A stretch of 64,000 nucleotides of DNA from Verrucomicrobium sp. BvORR106 (GCF_000739655.1 NZ_BATR01000081.1:1-64000), one strand, 5' to 3'. Positions 43,262 through 51,526 are shown, counted from the stretch's first letter. The notes: generated from the letters alone by a model not told the origin. Made by a program: numbers and translations.

Positions 43262-44470
43262 ATGAAGGAAATTGACCGCAAACGGGCAAATGTGCGGGCA
43301 AAAACACCCGCAAATCGACCGCAATTGCCCGCAAAACCCTTCGTCGTGCATCTGGGTGTGAAGTACCCCCTATTGTTGGAACGTGGGCTTTGGCGCGTTC
43401 GGACCAGAAAGAAGGGCCATGAACTAGACGACAGCTTAGGGGAGGGCTCGCTCGACTGGGCAAAGAAGGAGTTCTACAGGAAGATGGCGGCTGGAGAGTT
43501 TACCAAGGTCAAGAAGAAGCCCGATCCGGATGAGGGCACCATGCAAAACCTCATGGACGTCTACGAGGAACTTCCCAAGCGCGCATCAGACGATGTCGCG
43601 GAGAGCAACATCAGCCGTCTCGCAGTCATCATTCGAACGGTGTTTGGACGTGAACCAAACAAGGTTGCAATCTCGGAGTTCACCTCAAAAACTTGGGAGG
43701 AGTTCCAAAGGATCCAGCAGGGTGGGAAGCTGGATCTCAGCAAGAGGCATCCAGATAATCAGGCTATCAACTCGGCCATCAAGCAGGCGAAGTCCGTGAT
43801 GACCAAGAAGCTTTGGCCATCGTTTGCCCAGAGAGGCATTACCATCAATCCTAACACTGCAATCGTGCAGTGGCTGCCCGAGGGGTACAAGCCGCCAGCG
43901 GAGGCAAAAGGCGATGACTTGGTAGCGGCCTGGGAGAAGCTCCAAAAAACGGACCTGCCCATGTGGTACACGATTGGCCTCGCCCGCTTTGCGGGACTTC
44001 GCCGGGAGGAGATCTCCGCAATGCGGCCGGAATGGGTAATCCGAAAGAAGGGGGTTCCATACGTGCGGCTCATGGACAGGCCTGAAGACGGCTTCTTCAC
44101 AAAAACCGGCAAGCCCTATCAAGCCATCATCCTTCGTGAAGATCTAGCCAAGGCAATCGAGGCTCTCCCCGTCGAGACTCTTGTAGTGCATCCGAAAACT
44201 CCAAATGATCGTGACAGGTGGTTTGAACGAGAGCCTCAGGCCTGGATTCGGCCTTTTGCGCCAAAAGCGCGTCTTCCGTTGCACCGGCTTCGCGGGCTCT
44301 ACGTTGACCAGGTGGCCGAAGAGCAGGAGGAAGCAATTGCAGCCCGACAAGAGGCCGTCAAGAAGGCCTCCAAGGCTGTGGGCCACACAACCACCAAGAT
44401 CACTGAGGATCATTACCTTACGCCGGAAGCGCTGAAGCAAAGCAGTTCAGTTGAGCAGGCGGTTTACTAG
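43262..44470 (+). CDS. Tyrosine integrase of the element at tRNA-Leu
   Basis: 402 residues from ATG 43262. It carries the tyrosine recombinase catalytic set: Arg in ARFAGLRREE near residue 246, HRLRG near 340-344, a His in VGHTTTK near 374 and the nucleophile Tyr in EDHYLT near 384. The N-terminal about 170 residues form the arm- and core-binding domains. It lies 101 bp after tRNA-Leu, reads away from it, and would cut and rejoin DNA at the tRNA 3' end. A GTG at 43217 is also in frame, but the ATG start gives a typical basic N-terminus. Confidence 0.85.
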   Translation: MKEIDRKRANVRAKTPANRPQLPAKPFVVHLGVKYPLLLERGLWRVRTRKKGHELDDSLGEGSLDWAKKEFYRKMAAGEFTKVKKKPDPDEGTMQNLMDVYEELPKRASDDVAESNISRLAVIIRTVFGREPNKVAISEFTSKTWEEFQRIQQGGKLDLSKRHPDNQAINSAIKQAKSVMTKKLWPSFAQRGITINPNTAIVQWLPEGYKPPAEAKGDDLVAAWEKLQKTDLPMWYTIGLARFAGLRREEISAMRPEWVIRKKGVPYVRLMDRPEDGFFTKTGKPYQAIILREDLAKAIEALPVETLVVHPKTPNDRDRWFEREPQAWIRPFAPKARLPLHRLRGLYVDQVAEEQEEAIAARQEAVKKASKAVGHTTTKITEDHYLTPEALKQSSSVEQAVY

Positions 44471-44605
44471 ACTTTTGTAGTAGAGGCTTTTCCCCCTTGC
44501 GGAAGATGTATTATTATGGAAATTATATGGGCATTTCTGTTGGTCTAGACCTGATAATGCTTCACTGATGCAATCAAACTGTCGTAAATCTTCGTATCCG
44601 AGCTA

Positions 44606-45334
44606 GTGATGCAATTGCCTATATCCATTTCACCATGTCCCATCGTTGAGGCGTCGTGTGAAATTCGATTCTCTACCGAATTCCCTGATGCGGCCGTTCC
44701 TGGCCTTCTTTTTCAACACCTACAGCCCGCGTTCCCGAAAATGTCGACGCTGCCGATCGCAAGTATGCCAGCAGAGTTGCGCCGCGCGGATCCGAATTTG
44801 TCGGTGCAACCGCTCTATCGACTCGATGGGCCTGAAATGTCTGCCCTCGTTGGTGATTCGTCCATTACCTTCACAGTTTCGGGCACATACAAGGGATGGT
44901 CATGGTTTCTCCCTGAGATTCTGAAGAATTGGAAGTTGGTGCTTGACTCCAAGGTTCCCACTGGGGTGAACCGAATAGGACTTCGATATGTTGATTTTTT
45001 CAAGGCAGACATCTTTCCCCTCACGAGAGTGAGATTTCAGCTGGGCGAGCAATCGTTGGTTGGAATGGAGACCTTCCTTAGAACCGGGATTGTATGGAAC
45101 GAAAAAAAATGTATCCTCCAGATCGGGAAAGACGTCCGGCTGACGAGCAGCGCCGAAATTGGCTCCGTTATTGATTCGGATGTATTTGAGATATTTGAAC
45201 AGCCAGGTGACCAGTCTGTCAGTTCTATAGAGAAATTTCTTGACGAAGCTCATGCCGCTGGCAAGCATCTGTTTTTTTCGATGTTAGATCCAGGTTTTCT
45301 CGCCGTCCTTAACCCTGTTTACGCACAGCCATGA
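44606..45334 (+). CDS. TIGR04255 family protein, first gene of a three-gene cassette
   Basis: 242 residues. The opening (PISISPCPIVEASCEIRFST) and the later WSWFLPEILKNWKLVLDS and GLRYVDFFK match TIGR04255, a sporadically distributed family of unknown function (pattern P...SPI.EA.CEIRF, then R.GLRY.N). It ends in an ATGA overlap with the next gene. Base composition is more AT-rich than the phage genes around it. The position directly after the integrase is the usual site for cargo such as anti-phage systems; that role here is inference. Confidence 0.7.
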   Translation: MMQLPISISPCPIVEASCEIRFSTEFPDAAVPGLLFQHLQPAFPKMSTLPIASMPAELRRADPNLSVQPLYRLDGPEMSALVGDSSITFTVSGTYKGWSWFLPEILKNWKLVLDSKVPTGVNRIGLRYVDFFKADIFPLTRVRFQLGEQSLVGMETFLRTGIVWNEKKCILQIGKDVRLTSSAEIGSVIDSDVFEIFEQPGDQSVSSIEKFLDEAHAAGKHLFFSMLDPGFLAVLNPVYAQP

Positions 45335-45612
45335 ATAGCTATTCATATTCTAGCGCACGCGCTATGCAGACGCTGTACACATGGGCAGTTGTACTGGGAA
45401 GTTTTTGCGGCCCTCCGCATACAGACAGGTGTAGGATTAGGTCCTACGAGGTTAATCAGCCTCGTGCTGCGGAGTCTTATCAAGTCCAAGTTCCATCAAT
45501 TAATGAAGGAGTGGTGTTGGAGAGGTTCGCGGATAGATTGGTGAGTGAAACCATTGACCTGCCTCAAGACGCGGCCGAGGTCATTGATAAGCATTTTTGG
45601 GATCTGCTATGA
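45331..45612 (+). CDS. Unknown 93-residue protein, second gene of the cassette
   Basis: Starts in the ATGA overlap with the TIGR04255 gene and ends in an ATGA overlap with the third gene. A short hydrophobic stretch (YTWAVVLGSFCGPP) near residues 16-29, a polar middle and a helical end (ERFADRLVSETIDLPQDAAE) are visible. No family is recognised. The tight coupling on both sides suggests a fixed ratio with its partners. Confidence 0.6.
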   Translation: MNSYSYSSARAMQTLYTWAVVLGSFCGPPHTDRCRIRSYEVNQPRAAESYQVQVPSINEGVVLERFADRLVSETIDLPQDAAEVIDKHFWDLL

Positions 45613-46196
45613 GCGAAGTCTTAGAAGACTTTAAACAATACCTGCCGACATACCTATCAGGGACAGCCAAGGACAACTTGTTCAAAGAGTTGGAGTCGTT
45701 CCCTAAGAATATTGATGAGCGGATTTACACCCGCAAATTGCAGGGTGAAGCCGTCGTGTTCCAAGGAGATGGCATCAAAGAAATGCCATTTATCAATCTG
45801 CCTAACGAAAAGGTTGGCCCCGCAAATGTCTTGGTTATTTCCAATACTTGTGACATTGACCCGACCAATCAGCGAGAAATTCCACTACAGGTTAGCTACT
45901 GCCCGATCGTCAAGCTAGGTTCTTGGCTTTCACGGTTGAGAGAGCCCGCGCCGCTTGATCAAGCTGTGCGGGCTCAGAGAGTTTCATCCATGTTTTACTT
46001 GCCGAAAAACGAGCACTTGAAGGATGACTCGGTGGCGCTCTTGGATCGTATGGTTAGTTGCTCGCCAAAAACGCTGCCCTTCGAGAACCTTCGAGAGAAG
46101 AAGCTATTCACCCTTAGCGACTACGGATTTTATCTTTTCCTCTTTAAGCTTTCAATTCATATGACGCGGATCCGCGAGGGCGTGGCGAGAACCTAG
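45609..46196 (+). CDS. Unknown protein with VLVISNTCDID motif, third gene of the cassette
   Basis: 195 residues from ATG 45609 (MSEVLEDFKQYLPTYLSGTA), overlapping the previous stop. The motif NVLVISNTCDIDPTNQREIP resembles a scattered set of small proteins with a 'T.TCD' strand that often accompany proteins of unknown defence-like function. The end is hydrophobic and helical (FYLFLFKLSIHMTRI). It is convergent with the RHH gene, with a hairpin between. Confidence 0.6.
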   Translation: MSEVLEDFKQYLPTYLSGTAKDNLFKELESFPKNIDERIYTRKLQGEAVVFQGDGIKEMPFINLPNEKVGPANVLVISNTCDIDPTNQREIPLQVSYCPIVKLGSWLSRLREPAPLDQAVRAQRVSSMFYLPKNEHLKDDSVALLDRMVSCSPKTLPFENLREKKLFTLSDYGFYLFLFKLSIHMTRIREGVART

Positions 46197-46234
46197 AACA
46201 CCTTAATTATCCCTAGTAACCCTCCCGGGGAAGT

Positions 46235-46258
46235 GGCGAGGATGGATATATCCTCGCC
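46235..46258. terminator. Possible bidirectional terminator
   Basis: GGCGAGGAT (46235-46243) pairs with ATCCTCGCC (46250-46258) around a 6-base loop, between two convergent genes. T-tracts on both sides are poor. Confidence 0.45.
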
Positions 46259-46278
46259 TGTACGACATCCCTTCTCGG

Positions 46279-46593
46279 TTAAGCAGCATCCTTGAGCCCA
46301 TCGGCGATTTTGGAGGGGTCTTTCACCCTCTCCAAAATGTGAGCGAGGAGTTGACCTCGCACGCCCTTGCCGCGCTTCGTGAGAGCGAGGAGATTTTCGT
46401 CGATCTTGTCCTGCTCGGAAGGGGAGAGCTTGGACCATGGCAGCGTTGCCTCATGAGGGCCTTGCACAGTGAGATCGTACCGGACGAGGGCCTTGATATA
46501 GTCGGAAAGGGAGGCGTAACCGAGCTGCTTCGCCCTGATTTCAAGGGCTTCACCAAGGGCTTCAGGGAATCGGACGGTTCTAGGTTTTGACAT
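46279..46593 (-). CDS. Ribbon-helix-helix DNA-binding protein
   Basis: 104 residues. The start MSKPRTVRFPEALGEALEIR, followed by AKQLGYASLSDYIKALVRYD, is the Arc/MetJ/CopG pattern: a short strand (TVRF), helix, turn and second helix. The C-terminal 50 residues are charged and helical. An 18-bp perfect palindrome lies 23 bases upstream of its start, as expected for an autorepressed RHH regulator. It could control the cargo cassette facing it or the phage early region. Confidence 0.75.
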   Translation of the reverse strand: MSKPRTVRFPEALGEALEIRAKQLGYASLSDYIKALVRYDLTVQGPHEATLPWSKLSPSEQDKIDENLLALTKRGKGVRGQLLAHILERVKDPSKIADGLKDAA

Positions 46594-46615
46594 CGTGAAG
46601 TGTGGTTAATATTTC

Positions 46616-46633
46616 GTCATACAGCTGTATGAC
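46616..46633. promoter_or_regulatory. 18-bp palindromic operator
   Basis: GTCATACAGCTGTATGAC, perfectly palindromic, just upstream of the RHH gene and about 65 bp from the end of the convergently placed repressor gene. It is probably the RHH autoregulatory site. Confidence 0.65.
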
Positions 46634-46697
46634 AGCCAAAACATTGACCACTCTTCCGAAAATGGCAAACTGTTCGAGTGAACAGCGTGAAAGTATT

Positions 46698-47078
46698 TCA
46701 GGACCTCATCATCCCTATGGTGACGGCCAACCATTGGGAAAAGCTCGGATCAGCCAACATCATGCGCTCGATCTCCGAAAGCAGGGCGGTCGCATCGCTA
46801 CCAAGGTCTTTAGGGGTTGATTTCCCAATCTTGATTCCGATTTCGACCAGGTGTTTCGCGCTGTCTGGCCGCTCATCCATCAGGTGAGCAGCGGCTAGGC
46901 GAGCTCGATCTGGCTCGGGGAGAGCATCACAAATCGCCTTGAGATGCTTTGGTGAGGGCCGGGCTCTCATTGAGGTGTAGTTGCTGAGAGAGGTTCGAGC
47001 GACACCGCTGGCATCAGCCAGTGCATTTAGGGTCATGGAATCAGCAAGGCGGCGGAGCTCAACGGCGAAGTGCTTCAT
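46698..47078 (-). CDS. XRE-family repressor (CI-like)
   Basis: 126 residues. An N-terminal helix-turn-helix (LNALADASGVARTSLSNYTS) is followed by a linker and a helical tail rather than a LexA-type peptidase domain; no Ser/Lys dyad is recognisable. It faces the early operon divergently across 93 bp, the layout of phage immunity regions, and is therefore the likely lysogeny repressor. Without a self-cleavage domain, induction may work through another route. Confidence 0.75.
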   Translation of the reverse strand: MKHFAVELRRLADSMTLNALADASGVARTSLSNYTSMRARPSPKHLKAICDALPEPDRARLAAAHLMDERPDSAKHLVEIGIKIGKSTPKDLGSDATALLSEIERMMLADPSFSQWLAVTIGMMRS

Positions 47079-47119
47079 GGTGCAAAATATACACCAACTT
47101 AAAAAATAGCAAAAAAGGG

Positions 47120-47148
47120 TTGCGTCATTTTTTAGGCGTGACTACAAT
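47120..47148 (+). promoter_or_regulatory. Predicted sigma-70 early promoter
   Basis: TTGCGT at 47120-47125 and TACAAT at 47143-47148 with 17-base spacing, 23 bases before the first early gene and in the divergent space beside the repressor gene. An AT-rich tract (TTAAAAAATAGCAAAAAA) lies just upstream. Confidence 0.55.
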
Positions 47149-47171
47149 TCACACGTAACCAGAATATAGTC

Positions 47172-47408
47172 ATGGCACTTCCAGCGACAATTTCATCACA
47201 AAGCGACGCCGAGGAATATGTGGCGTTCAGCGTCAGTGGGCTTATCGCCAGACTCAGGGGTAGCAACGACCTGCGGGTAAGTGAAGCAGCCCTCAATCTT
47301 GAAAAGCGCATTGGCCGCGATCTTAAGCCCACGGCCCCTCCAACGAGGAACGGCGGAAAGGCCGGCAAAGCAAGCGGTACGCGCATTCCAAAAGGAGGGC
47401 GCCGATGA
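47172..47408 (+). CDS. First early-operon protein, unknown
   Basis: 78 residues. A helical first half (DAEEYVAFSVSGLIARLRGS) and a basic Gly/Lys-rich tail (RNGGKAGKASGTRIPKGGRR) suggest nucleic-acid binding. Its place, first after the early promoter and opposite the repressor, fits a Cro- or CII-like regulator, though no helix-turn-helix is evident. It overlaps the next gene by ATGA. Confidence 0.6.
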   Translation: MALPATISSQSDAEEYVAFSVSGLIARLRGSNDLRVSEAALNLEKRIGRDLKPTAPPTRNGGKAGKASGTRIPKGGRR

Positions 47409-47626
47409 CAGACGCTGAAATCTATTTCTCGCTTGAGCAGATCGCAAAACATGTCGGTCGTGGAATGACTCAAGTTCGTCTGCATGCGCAGAAGGGCTGG
47501 CTAAAGGTCGCCCCGAAGCGCCCCGGACTCAAAGCCCATCGTGTCACTCTGACCAACGCCAACCGCTGGATCGCCCTCCACCATCCCAAGGCGGGCCCAA
47601 TGACGTCGCCATTTCAATCCACCTAG
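47405..47626 (+). CDS. Excisionase/MerR-like small HTH protein
   Basis: 73 residues. The pattern YFSLEQIAKHVGRGMTQVRL, then HAQKGWLKVAPKRP, is a winged-helix DNA-binding unit of the helix_turn_helix_17/MerR-like type used by phage excisionases and early regulators. It begins in an ATGA overlap. It may be the excisionase partner of the integrase although it lies 3 kb away. Confidence 0.6.
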   Translation: MTDAEIYFSLEQIAKHVGRGMTQVRLHAQKGWLKVAPKRPGLKAHRVTLTNANRWIALHHPKAGPMTSPFQST

Positions 47627-47649
47627 TAAAAGCAACCTCGTTCACTCTC

Positions 47650-47952
47650 ATGTCCATGACGATGCGCACACAACGTCGGCAACATCAAGCCCTCCTGGCA
47701 GGTCCTCTTCGGGAAGCTCTGGACCGGGCGAAGGCCGAGCAGTTGGGTATGGTGTCCATCACACGCTCATTTGATGTTCGTCGCTGGGATCGAGGCCGAG
47801 AGGCTGTCGCGATGCTGGAAGACCTGCAGACCAAGGCTCCAGAGCGTGAAGCTCGCTTCGTCAATGTCGGTACCGCCCGCAACATGGTGCGCCTCGTGGA
47901 GATCTGGGCGCTACCGCCCGCCTCCTCAGCAAACTCAGTTCATGCCGCCTGA
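47650..47952 (+). CDS. Hypothetical early phage protein
   Basis: 100 residues, basic, with helices (LAGPLREALDRAKAEQLGMV, then VGTARNMVRLVEIWALPP). No family is recognised. Start at ATG 47650 or ATG 47656. Co-directional in the early operon. Confidence 0.5.
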   Translation: MSMTMRTQRRQHQALLAGPLREALDRAKAEQLGMVSITRSFDVRRWDRGREAVAMLEDLQTKAPEREARFVNVGTARNMVRLVEIWALPPASSANSVHAA

Positions 47953-48022
47953 CCAAGATCTTATCGCCTCCGCTTGGGAGGCTGCACACGCAATCTTCAA
48001 CGCTTCCACCGATGACCTTTAA
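47942..48022 (+). CDS. Possible 26-residue peptide gene
   Basis: MPPDQDLIASAWEAAHAIFN and a 6-residue tail, overlapping the end of the previous gene and the start of the next. Its amphipathic helix and its position bridging two genes are the only support. Confidence 0.3.
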   Translation: MPPDQDLIASAWEAAHAIFNASTDDL

Positions 48023-48275
48023 CCCAAGCCAGACCGTATTCATCTCGCACCTCGGGCGCGTGAAGCCTTGCATGGTGGTTAAGCAGGACGGGGAATTTGT
48101 CACTGCGACCTCTCTGATGCAGGAGGACAAGTTGACGGCTTTGGCTAGTTGGTGCTTCACAGATCGCGATCCAGCTTTGCGCCATGCATTGGAATGGGCG
48201 GAATCGCAGGTGTGCGAGCTGCGCATGGAACTTGGGCTGCCGTTGGAAGCCCCCCTCCGTGGAACCGGGGAATAG
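48012..48275 (+). CDS. Hypothetical early phage protein
   Basis: 87 residues, beginning MTFNPSQTVFISHLGRVKPC, with a small beta-rich part and then a helix (FTDRDPALRHALEWAESQVC). No family is recognised. The ATG overlaps the tail of the preceding small frame. Confidence 0.5.
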   Translation: MTFNPSQTVFISHLGRVKPCMVVKQDGEFVTATSLMQEDKLTALASWCFTDRDPALRHALEWAESQVCELRMELGLPLEAPLRGTGE

Positions 48276-48282
48276 TTGAAAC

Positions 48283-48489
48283 TTGAAAGTTCGAGGAACC
48301 AATCTAGACCGCATTCCTGCCGTGACTCTCGACAAACCCACGCTCATCCGATTGACCCAATTTGCCCGGGATCACGCACGGAAGAGCAATGCTTCTCGCG
48401 CCAAAGAATCCCTCGGGACGCTTCGCAAAGAACTCACCGCCACGCAGGAGCACAACGCCCGTTTCAAGTCCTGGTACAGCGCCAGGTAG
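48283..48489 (+). CDS. Hypothetical early phage protein
   Basis: 68 residues, probable TTG start (MKVRGTNLDRIPAVTLDKPT). Basic and helical (IRLTQFARDHARKSNASRAK). No family is recognised. The TTG start lies seven bases after the previous stop. Confidence 0.4.
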   Translation: MKVRGTNLDRIPAVTLDKPTLIRLTQFARDHARKSNASRAKESLGTLRKELTATQEHNARFKSWYSAR

Positions 48490-48521
48490 AGCCCTGAAAA
48501 TCAACCCTCAAAGACCGAGCT

Positions 48522-48668
48522 ATGTCCGCGAACCTCAATCGACGCATCCCCCTCCGCGACGCTGACCGCGCTCTTCACCGTGGCGACGAGCATGCAGGCT
48601 GTGTTCCGCTCGCCGTGGCTGCCTACTTCGTCTCCCTGATCATCATCGCAATCCTCTGCCTCTTCTGA
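48522..48668 (+). CDS. 48-residue single-helix membrane protein
   Basis: MSANLNRRIPLRDADRALHR and a C-terminal membrane helix (AVAAYFVSLIIIAILCLF). The start is preceded by TCAAAGACCGAGCT, the same 17 bases including ATG that precede the helicase gene at 52105. This shared start context supports translation of this very short gene. Role unknown. Confidence 0.5.
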   Translation: MSANLNRRIPLRDADRALHRGDEHAGCVPLAVAAYFVSLIIIAILCLF

Positions 48669-48670
48669 CT

Positions 48671-49234
48671 ATGTGTATCCAGATCCTCGACACCCACGAA
48701 TCGCAGCCGCCAATCAAGGCGACGCAGATCACCTTGGCGAATCCGCCCTACATCCCAGAGCTGCCCGCCTGCCTCACCCCGAACGCCCGTCTGGAAACCG
48801 AAACCCAGCGACTGCTTGAAGCAGAACTCTGCCTCCGTGCGGCGACGCGCCACAGTGAGATGGCCAAGTGGGCGCACCTGGATGCGGCCTTGCAGCTGGC
48901 AGAGCAGCAGATTTCCCTGCCGTTCCAGCGGCTTCTGTGGGCCGATGAACGCCACAAAGAGGAAACAGATGCCTCTATCCTGAGCGAGGAAGAGGTGGAG
49001 GCGATGGGTTATTTCATCGGCAAGGTGGTGCGCTGCCGCAAGGAGCGCCGCCATCCGGACTTCGACGCGGAGGAGTGCAAGGGCATCCGCGGGCTGCTGC
49101 AGAAGTACGCGGCCGCGATCGCGGAGAAGCGTGAGCACTGCGAAGACGCCACGTGCGCCGAGGATCATGACTTCTGGCATGTGCGGCAGTGCATGATGGC
49201 CGCGAATGCGGAGCCTGTTCGGGCTGCTAAATGA
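48671..49234 (+). CDS. Hypothetical early phage protein
   Basis: 187 residues, mostly charged helices (LETETQRLLEAELCLRAATR, then RKERRHPDFDAEECKGIRGL) with scattered Cys and His near the end (EHCEDATCAEDHDFWHVRQC), which could bind metal. It precedes the Erf gene by 140 bp. No family is recognised. Confidence 0.5.
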   Translation: MCIQILDTHESQPPIKATQITLANPPYIPELPACLTPNARLETETQRLLEAELCLRAATRHSEMAKWAHLDAALQLAEQQISLPFQRLLWADERHKEETDASILSEEEVEAMGYFIGKVVRCRKERRHPDFDAEECKGIRGLLQKYAAAIAEKREHCEDATCAEDHDFWHVRQCMMAANAEPVRAAK

Positions 49235-49374
49235 TCACACTTACCAACGATGCGGCGGCGCGTGCGGACACGCGGACGACAAGTAGCCACCAAGCCGGGT
49301 GAGTAGGTAATTGGCTGAAAACGAAAGCCCCTGCCGAGTAGAGATCGGCCCGCATCACCCCTTTCCCAAAGATC

Positions 49375-50169
49375 ATGGAACATTCCCCACAACTCGACCA
49401 ACTCGCCGCCGCATTGGCAAAGGCCCAGGCCGCCGGCTTGGTGGCCGTGAAGGGCAGTACAAACACGCACCTCAAGGCGGACTACGCCGACATCCTCGCC
49501 GTGTGGGAGTGCATCCGGCCGCAGCTCGCTGCCCACGGTCTTGCCTTCTCGCAATTCCCCGGTGCGGTCCGTGAGGTGGAGCGCGGTCTGCCCCGCCTTT
49601 CTGTGACGAACATGCTGCTGCACGAGAGCGGGCAGTTCATCTCCGGCATCATGGAAATGCCCGTCGGTGACCACAAGGGGCTGAACGCTGCACAGTGCTT
49701 TGGCCTGGTGCTAACCTATGCCCGCCGATACGGCCTCCTGGCCGTGCTGGGAGTGGCCACCGGTGATGATGAAGACGCGCAGCGCGCATTCCCCAAAGAG
49801 CGGGAACCGGAACCGCCAACGAACAAGACTTGGCAGGAGATCTACGAGGCCAGCGAATGGCAGAAGCGCGAGGCTCCCGGCGATGATGCCTGGCGTGAAC
49901 TGGGCCAGCTGACTCCCGCGGAACTGTGGGAGCACATCAAAAACAACAAGGCCAATGGCTACGGCAATTTGGTGCTCGTGGCCGCTTGTGCTCACGTGCT
50001 GGACTACCAGGCGAGGTTGCGTAACCTCGGAGTGCGCGAGGCCCTGATTACCGCCAAGTGGCAGGGGAAACAGATGTACGGCGAGATGACAGCCGAGGAG
50101 CTGTTCGCTGCCTGCAAGGTTGTTTCCGCGCTGCCCAAGCTTGAACCGAAGGGAGGGGCTGAGGGATGA
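49375..50169 (+). CDS. erf: ERF-family single-strand annealing protein
   Basis: 264 residues. The N-terminal 140 residues follow the ERF pattern: LKADYADILAVWECIRPQLA, GLAFSQFPG, LLHESGQFISGIMEMPVGDH, NAAQCFGLVLTYARRYGLLA and VLGVATGDDEDA. ERF proteins coat and anneal single-stranded DNA in phage recombination and circularisation. The last 100 residues are a helical tail. It lies two genes before a RecE-like exonuclease, the usual partner. Confidence 0.85.
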   Translation: MEHSPQLDQLAAALAKAQAAGLVAVKGSTNTHLKADYADILAVWECIRPQLAAHGLAFSQFPGAVREVERGLPRLSVTNMLLHESGQFISGIMEMPVGDHKGLNAAQCFGLVLTYARRYGLLAVLGVATGDDEDAQRAFPKEREPEPPTNKTWQEIYEASEWQKREAPGDDAWRELGQLTPAELWEHIKNNKANGYGNLVLVAACAHVLDYQARLRNLGVREALITAKWQGKQMYGEMTAEELFAACKVVSALPKLEPKGGAEG

Positions 50170-50459
50170 GCGCGAAACACACACCAGGGCCGTGGACTTG
50201 CACCTTGGCTGTTCATGGGATTGATGGTGGTGAGTATGTGATTGCCGATGTTGCCCCCGATCGCGGAGACCGGTCTCTGGTGATCCACGCGCCAGTTGGC
50301 TCAAATGAGCAGGCTGAGGCCAATGCCCGCCTCATCGCGGCAGCGCCTAAGTTGCTGGAGGCTCTGGAGGAGATCAACAAGGTTGCCATCAGGCTTCCTT
50401 TTGGACTTCGTGAACAAGCCGTTGCTGCCATCGCCAATGCGAAAGGAGAAGCGCTGTGA
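50166..50459 (+). CDS. HTPGPW-type phage protein
   Basis: 97 residues, overlapping erf by ATGA. It starts MSAKHTPGPWTCTLAVHG and contains QAEANARLIAAAPKLLEALE, the two marks of a very common small phage protein family of unknown role that usually lies among recombination and replication genes. The end is helical. Confidence 0.7.
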   Translation: MSAKHTPGPWTCTLAVHGIDGGEYVIADVAPDRGDRSLVIHAPVGSNEQAEANARLIAAAPKLLEALEEINKVAIRLPFGLREQAVAAIANAKGEAL

Positions 50460-51496
50460 TCTCCGTCGCCGTGCCAACTGAGGCTGCACCGGCCCCCAAG
50501 CAGCCGACCTGCCCGAGCTTCACGGAGTACTTCGACGTGAACACGCCTCTGCCTGGCAAGCGGTCCGCGGAGTTCGGCGGGTACATCCTTGACTGTCCAG
50601 AGCCCGCCTATCGCTCGTGGCCTGGGGTGAATGCGTCAGTGCTGAAGGAGCGCACACCCTGCGAAATGCTTCACAACATGATGGCTTCGCCAAAGTCCAC
50701 CGCGGCCCTCACTGAAGGCACGCTGCTGCACTGGGCGGTGTTGGAACAGTGGAGGTTCGCGGCATGGCGGGATCATATGGTGGTGAGCCCTACCAAGGGA
50801 CTCGACACCAAGGCCGCAGAAGAGGTCCGTTTCGCCAATCCCGGCAAGCTGGTAGTGACAGACGAGTTGGTCATCCAGGCCAACAAGTGCATGGATGCGG
50901 TGCGAGCCAATGATCGCGCCATGGCGTGGCTGTCCGGCATTGATCCCGACCACGGCAACGCGCCCAAGTCGCCCGTCGCACGGGAGGCGACCGGGGTGGT
51001 GTGGGATGGTCAGCATGGTGTGTGGCGGAAGATCCGCGTGGACCTCTATCCGGCCGTCCATCGTGTGATGCTCGACGTGAAGACCTCCGCAGCGCCGCTC
51101 TCGCAGTGGTTCAAGGAATGCCTGAAGTGGGGATACTTCGACCAAGCAGCCTGGTACCTGGACACGCACTATCGCCTCACGGGAGAATGGCGCGCCTGGC
51201 TGTGGATTGTGGTCACCAAATCCGAGCCGTTCATGTGCCGAGTGTTCCGCCTCACGACTCCGAAGCCAACGGATCCGCTCTACGCCGAGAGCAGCTATTG
51301 CAAAGCTCGGCAGCGGCTGGGACTTGATCCAGTGCCTCCAAATGGGGGCTTCAAGCTCGGCCGCCTGCAGATGTTCCTCAACTCTGCCCGTGAAACCGAG
51401 CAGCTGCGTTCGCTCGGTGTGGAAATGCACCCACGGCTACTGCGCCAGACTTGGCCCGCCTACGAGGACGAGACCCCCGAGTACGAGATCTTTTGA
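50456..51496 (+). CDS. RecE/exonuclease VIII-like PD-(D/E)XK nuclease
   Basis: 346 residues, GTG start in a GTGA overlap. After about 70 residues, GTLLHWAVLEQWRFAAW marks the first helix of the RecB-like nuclease fold. The catalytic strand reads KIRVDLYPAVHRVMLDVKTS, that is, Asp...Asp-x-Lys, and SQWFKECLKWGYFDQAAWYL is the following helix with Gln/Tyr, as in the Exo VIII C-terminal domain (DUF3799 type). It would degrade 5' strands of double-stranded DNA for the Erf annealing protein. Confidence 0.75.
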   Translation: MISVAVPTEAAPAPKQPTCPSFTEYFDVNTPLPGKRSAEFGGYILDCPEPAYRSWPGVNASVLKERTPCEMLHNMMASPKSTAALTEGTLLHWAVLEQWRFAAWRDHMVVSPTKGLDTKAAEEVRFANPGKLVVTDELVIQANKCMDAVRANDRAMAWLSGIDPDHGNAPKSPVAREATGVVWDGQHGVWRKIRVDLYPAVHRVMLDVKTSAAPLSQWFKECLKWGYFDQAAWYLDTHYRLTGEWRAWLWIVVTKSEPFMCRVFRLTTPKPTDPLYAESSYCKARQRLGLDPVPPNGGFKLGRLQMFLNSARETEQLRSLGVEMHPRLLRQTWPAYEDETPEYEIF

Positions 51497-51526
51497 CACT
51501 TCACCCCAAACAACAAGCAAACGGAC

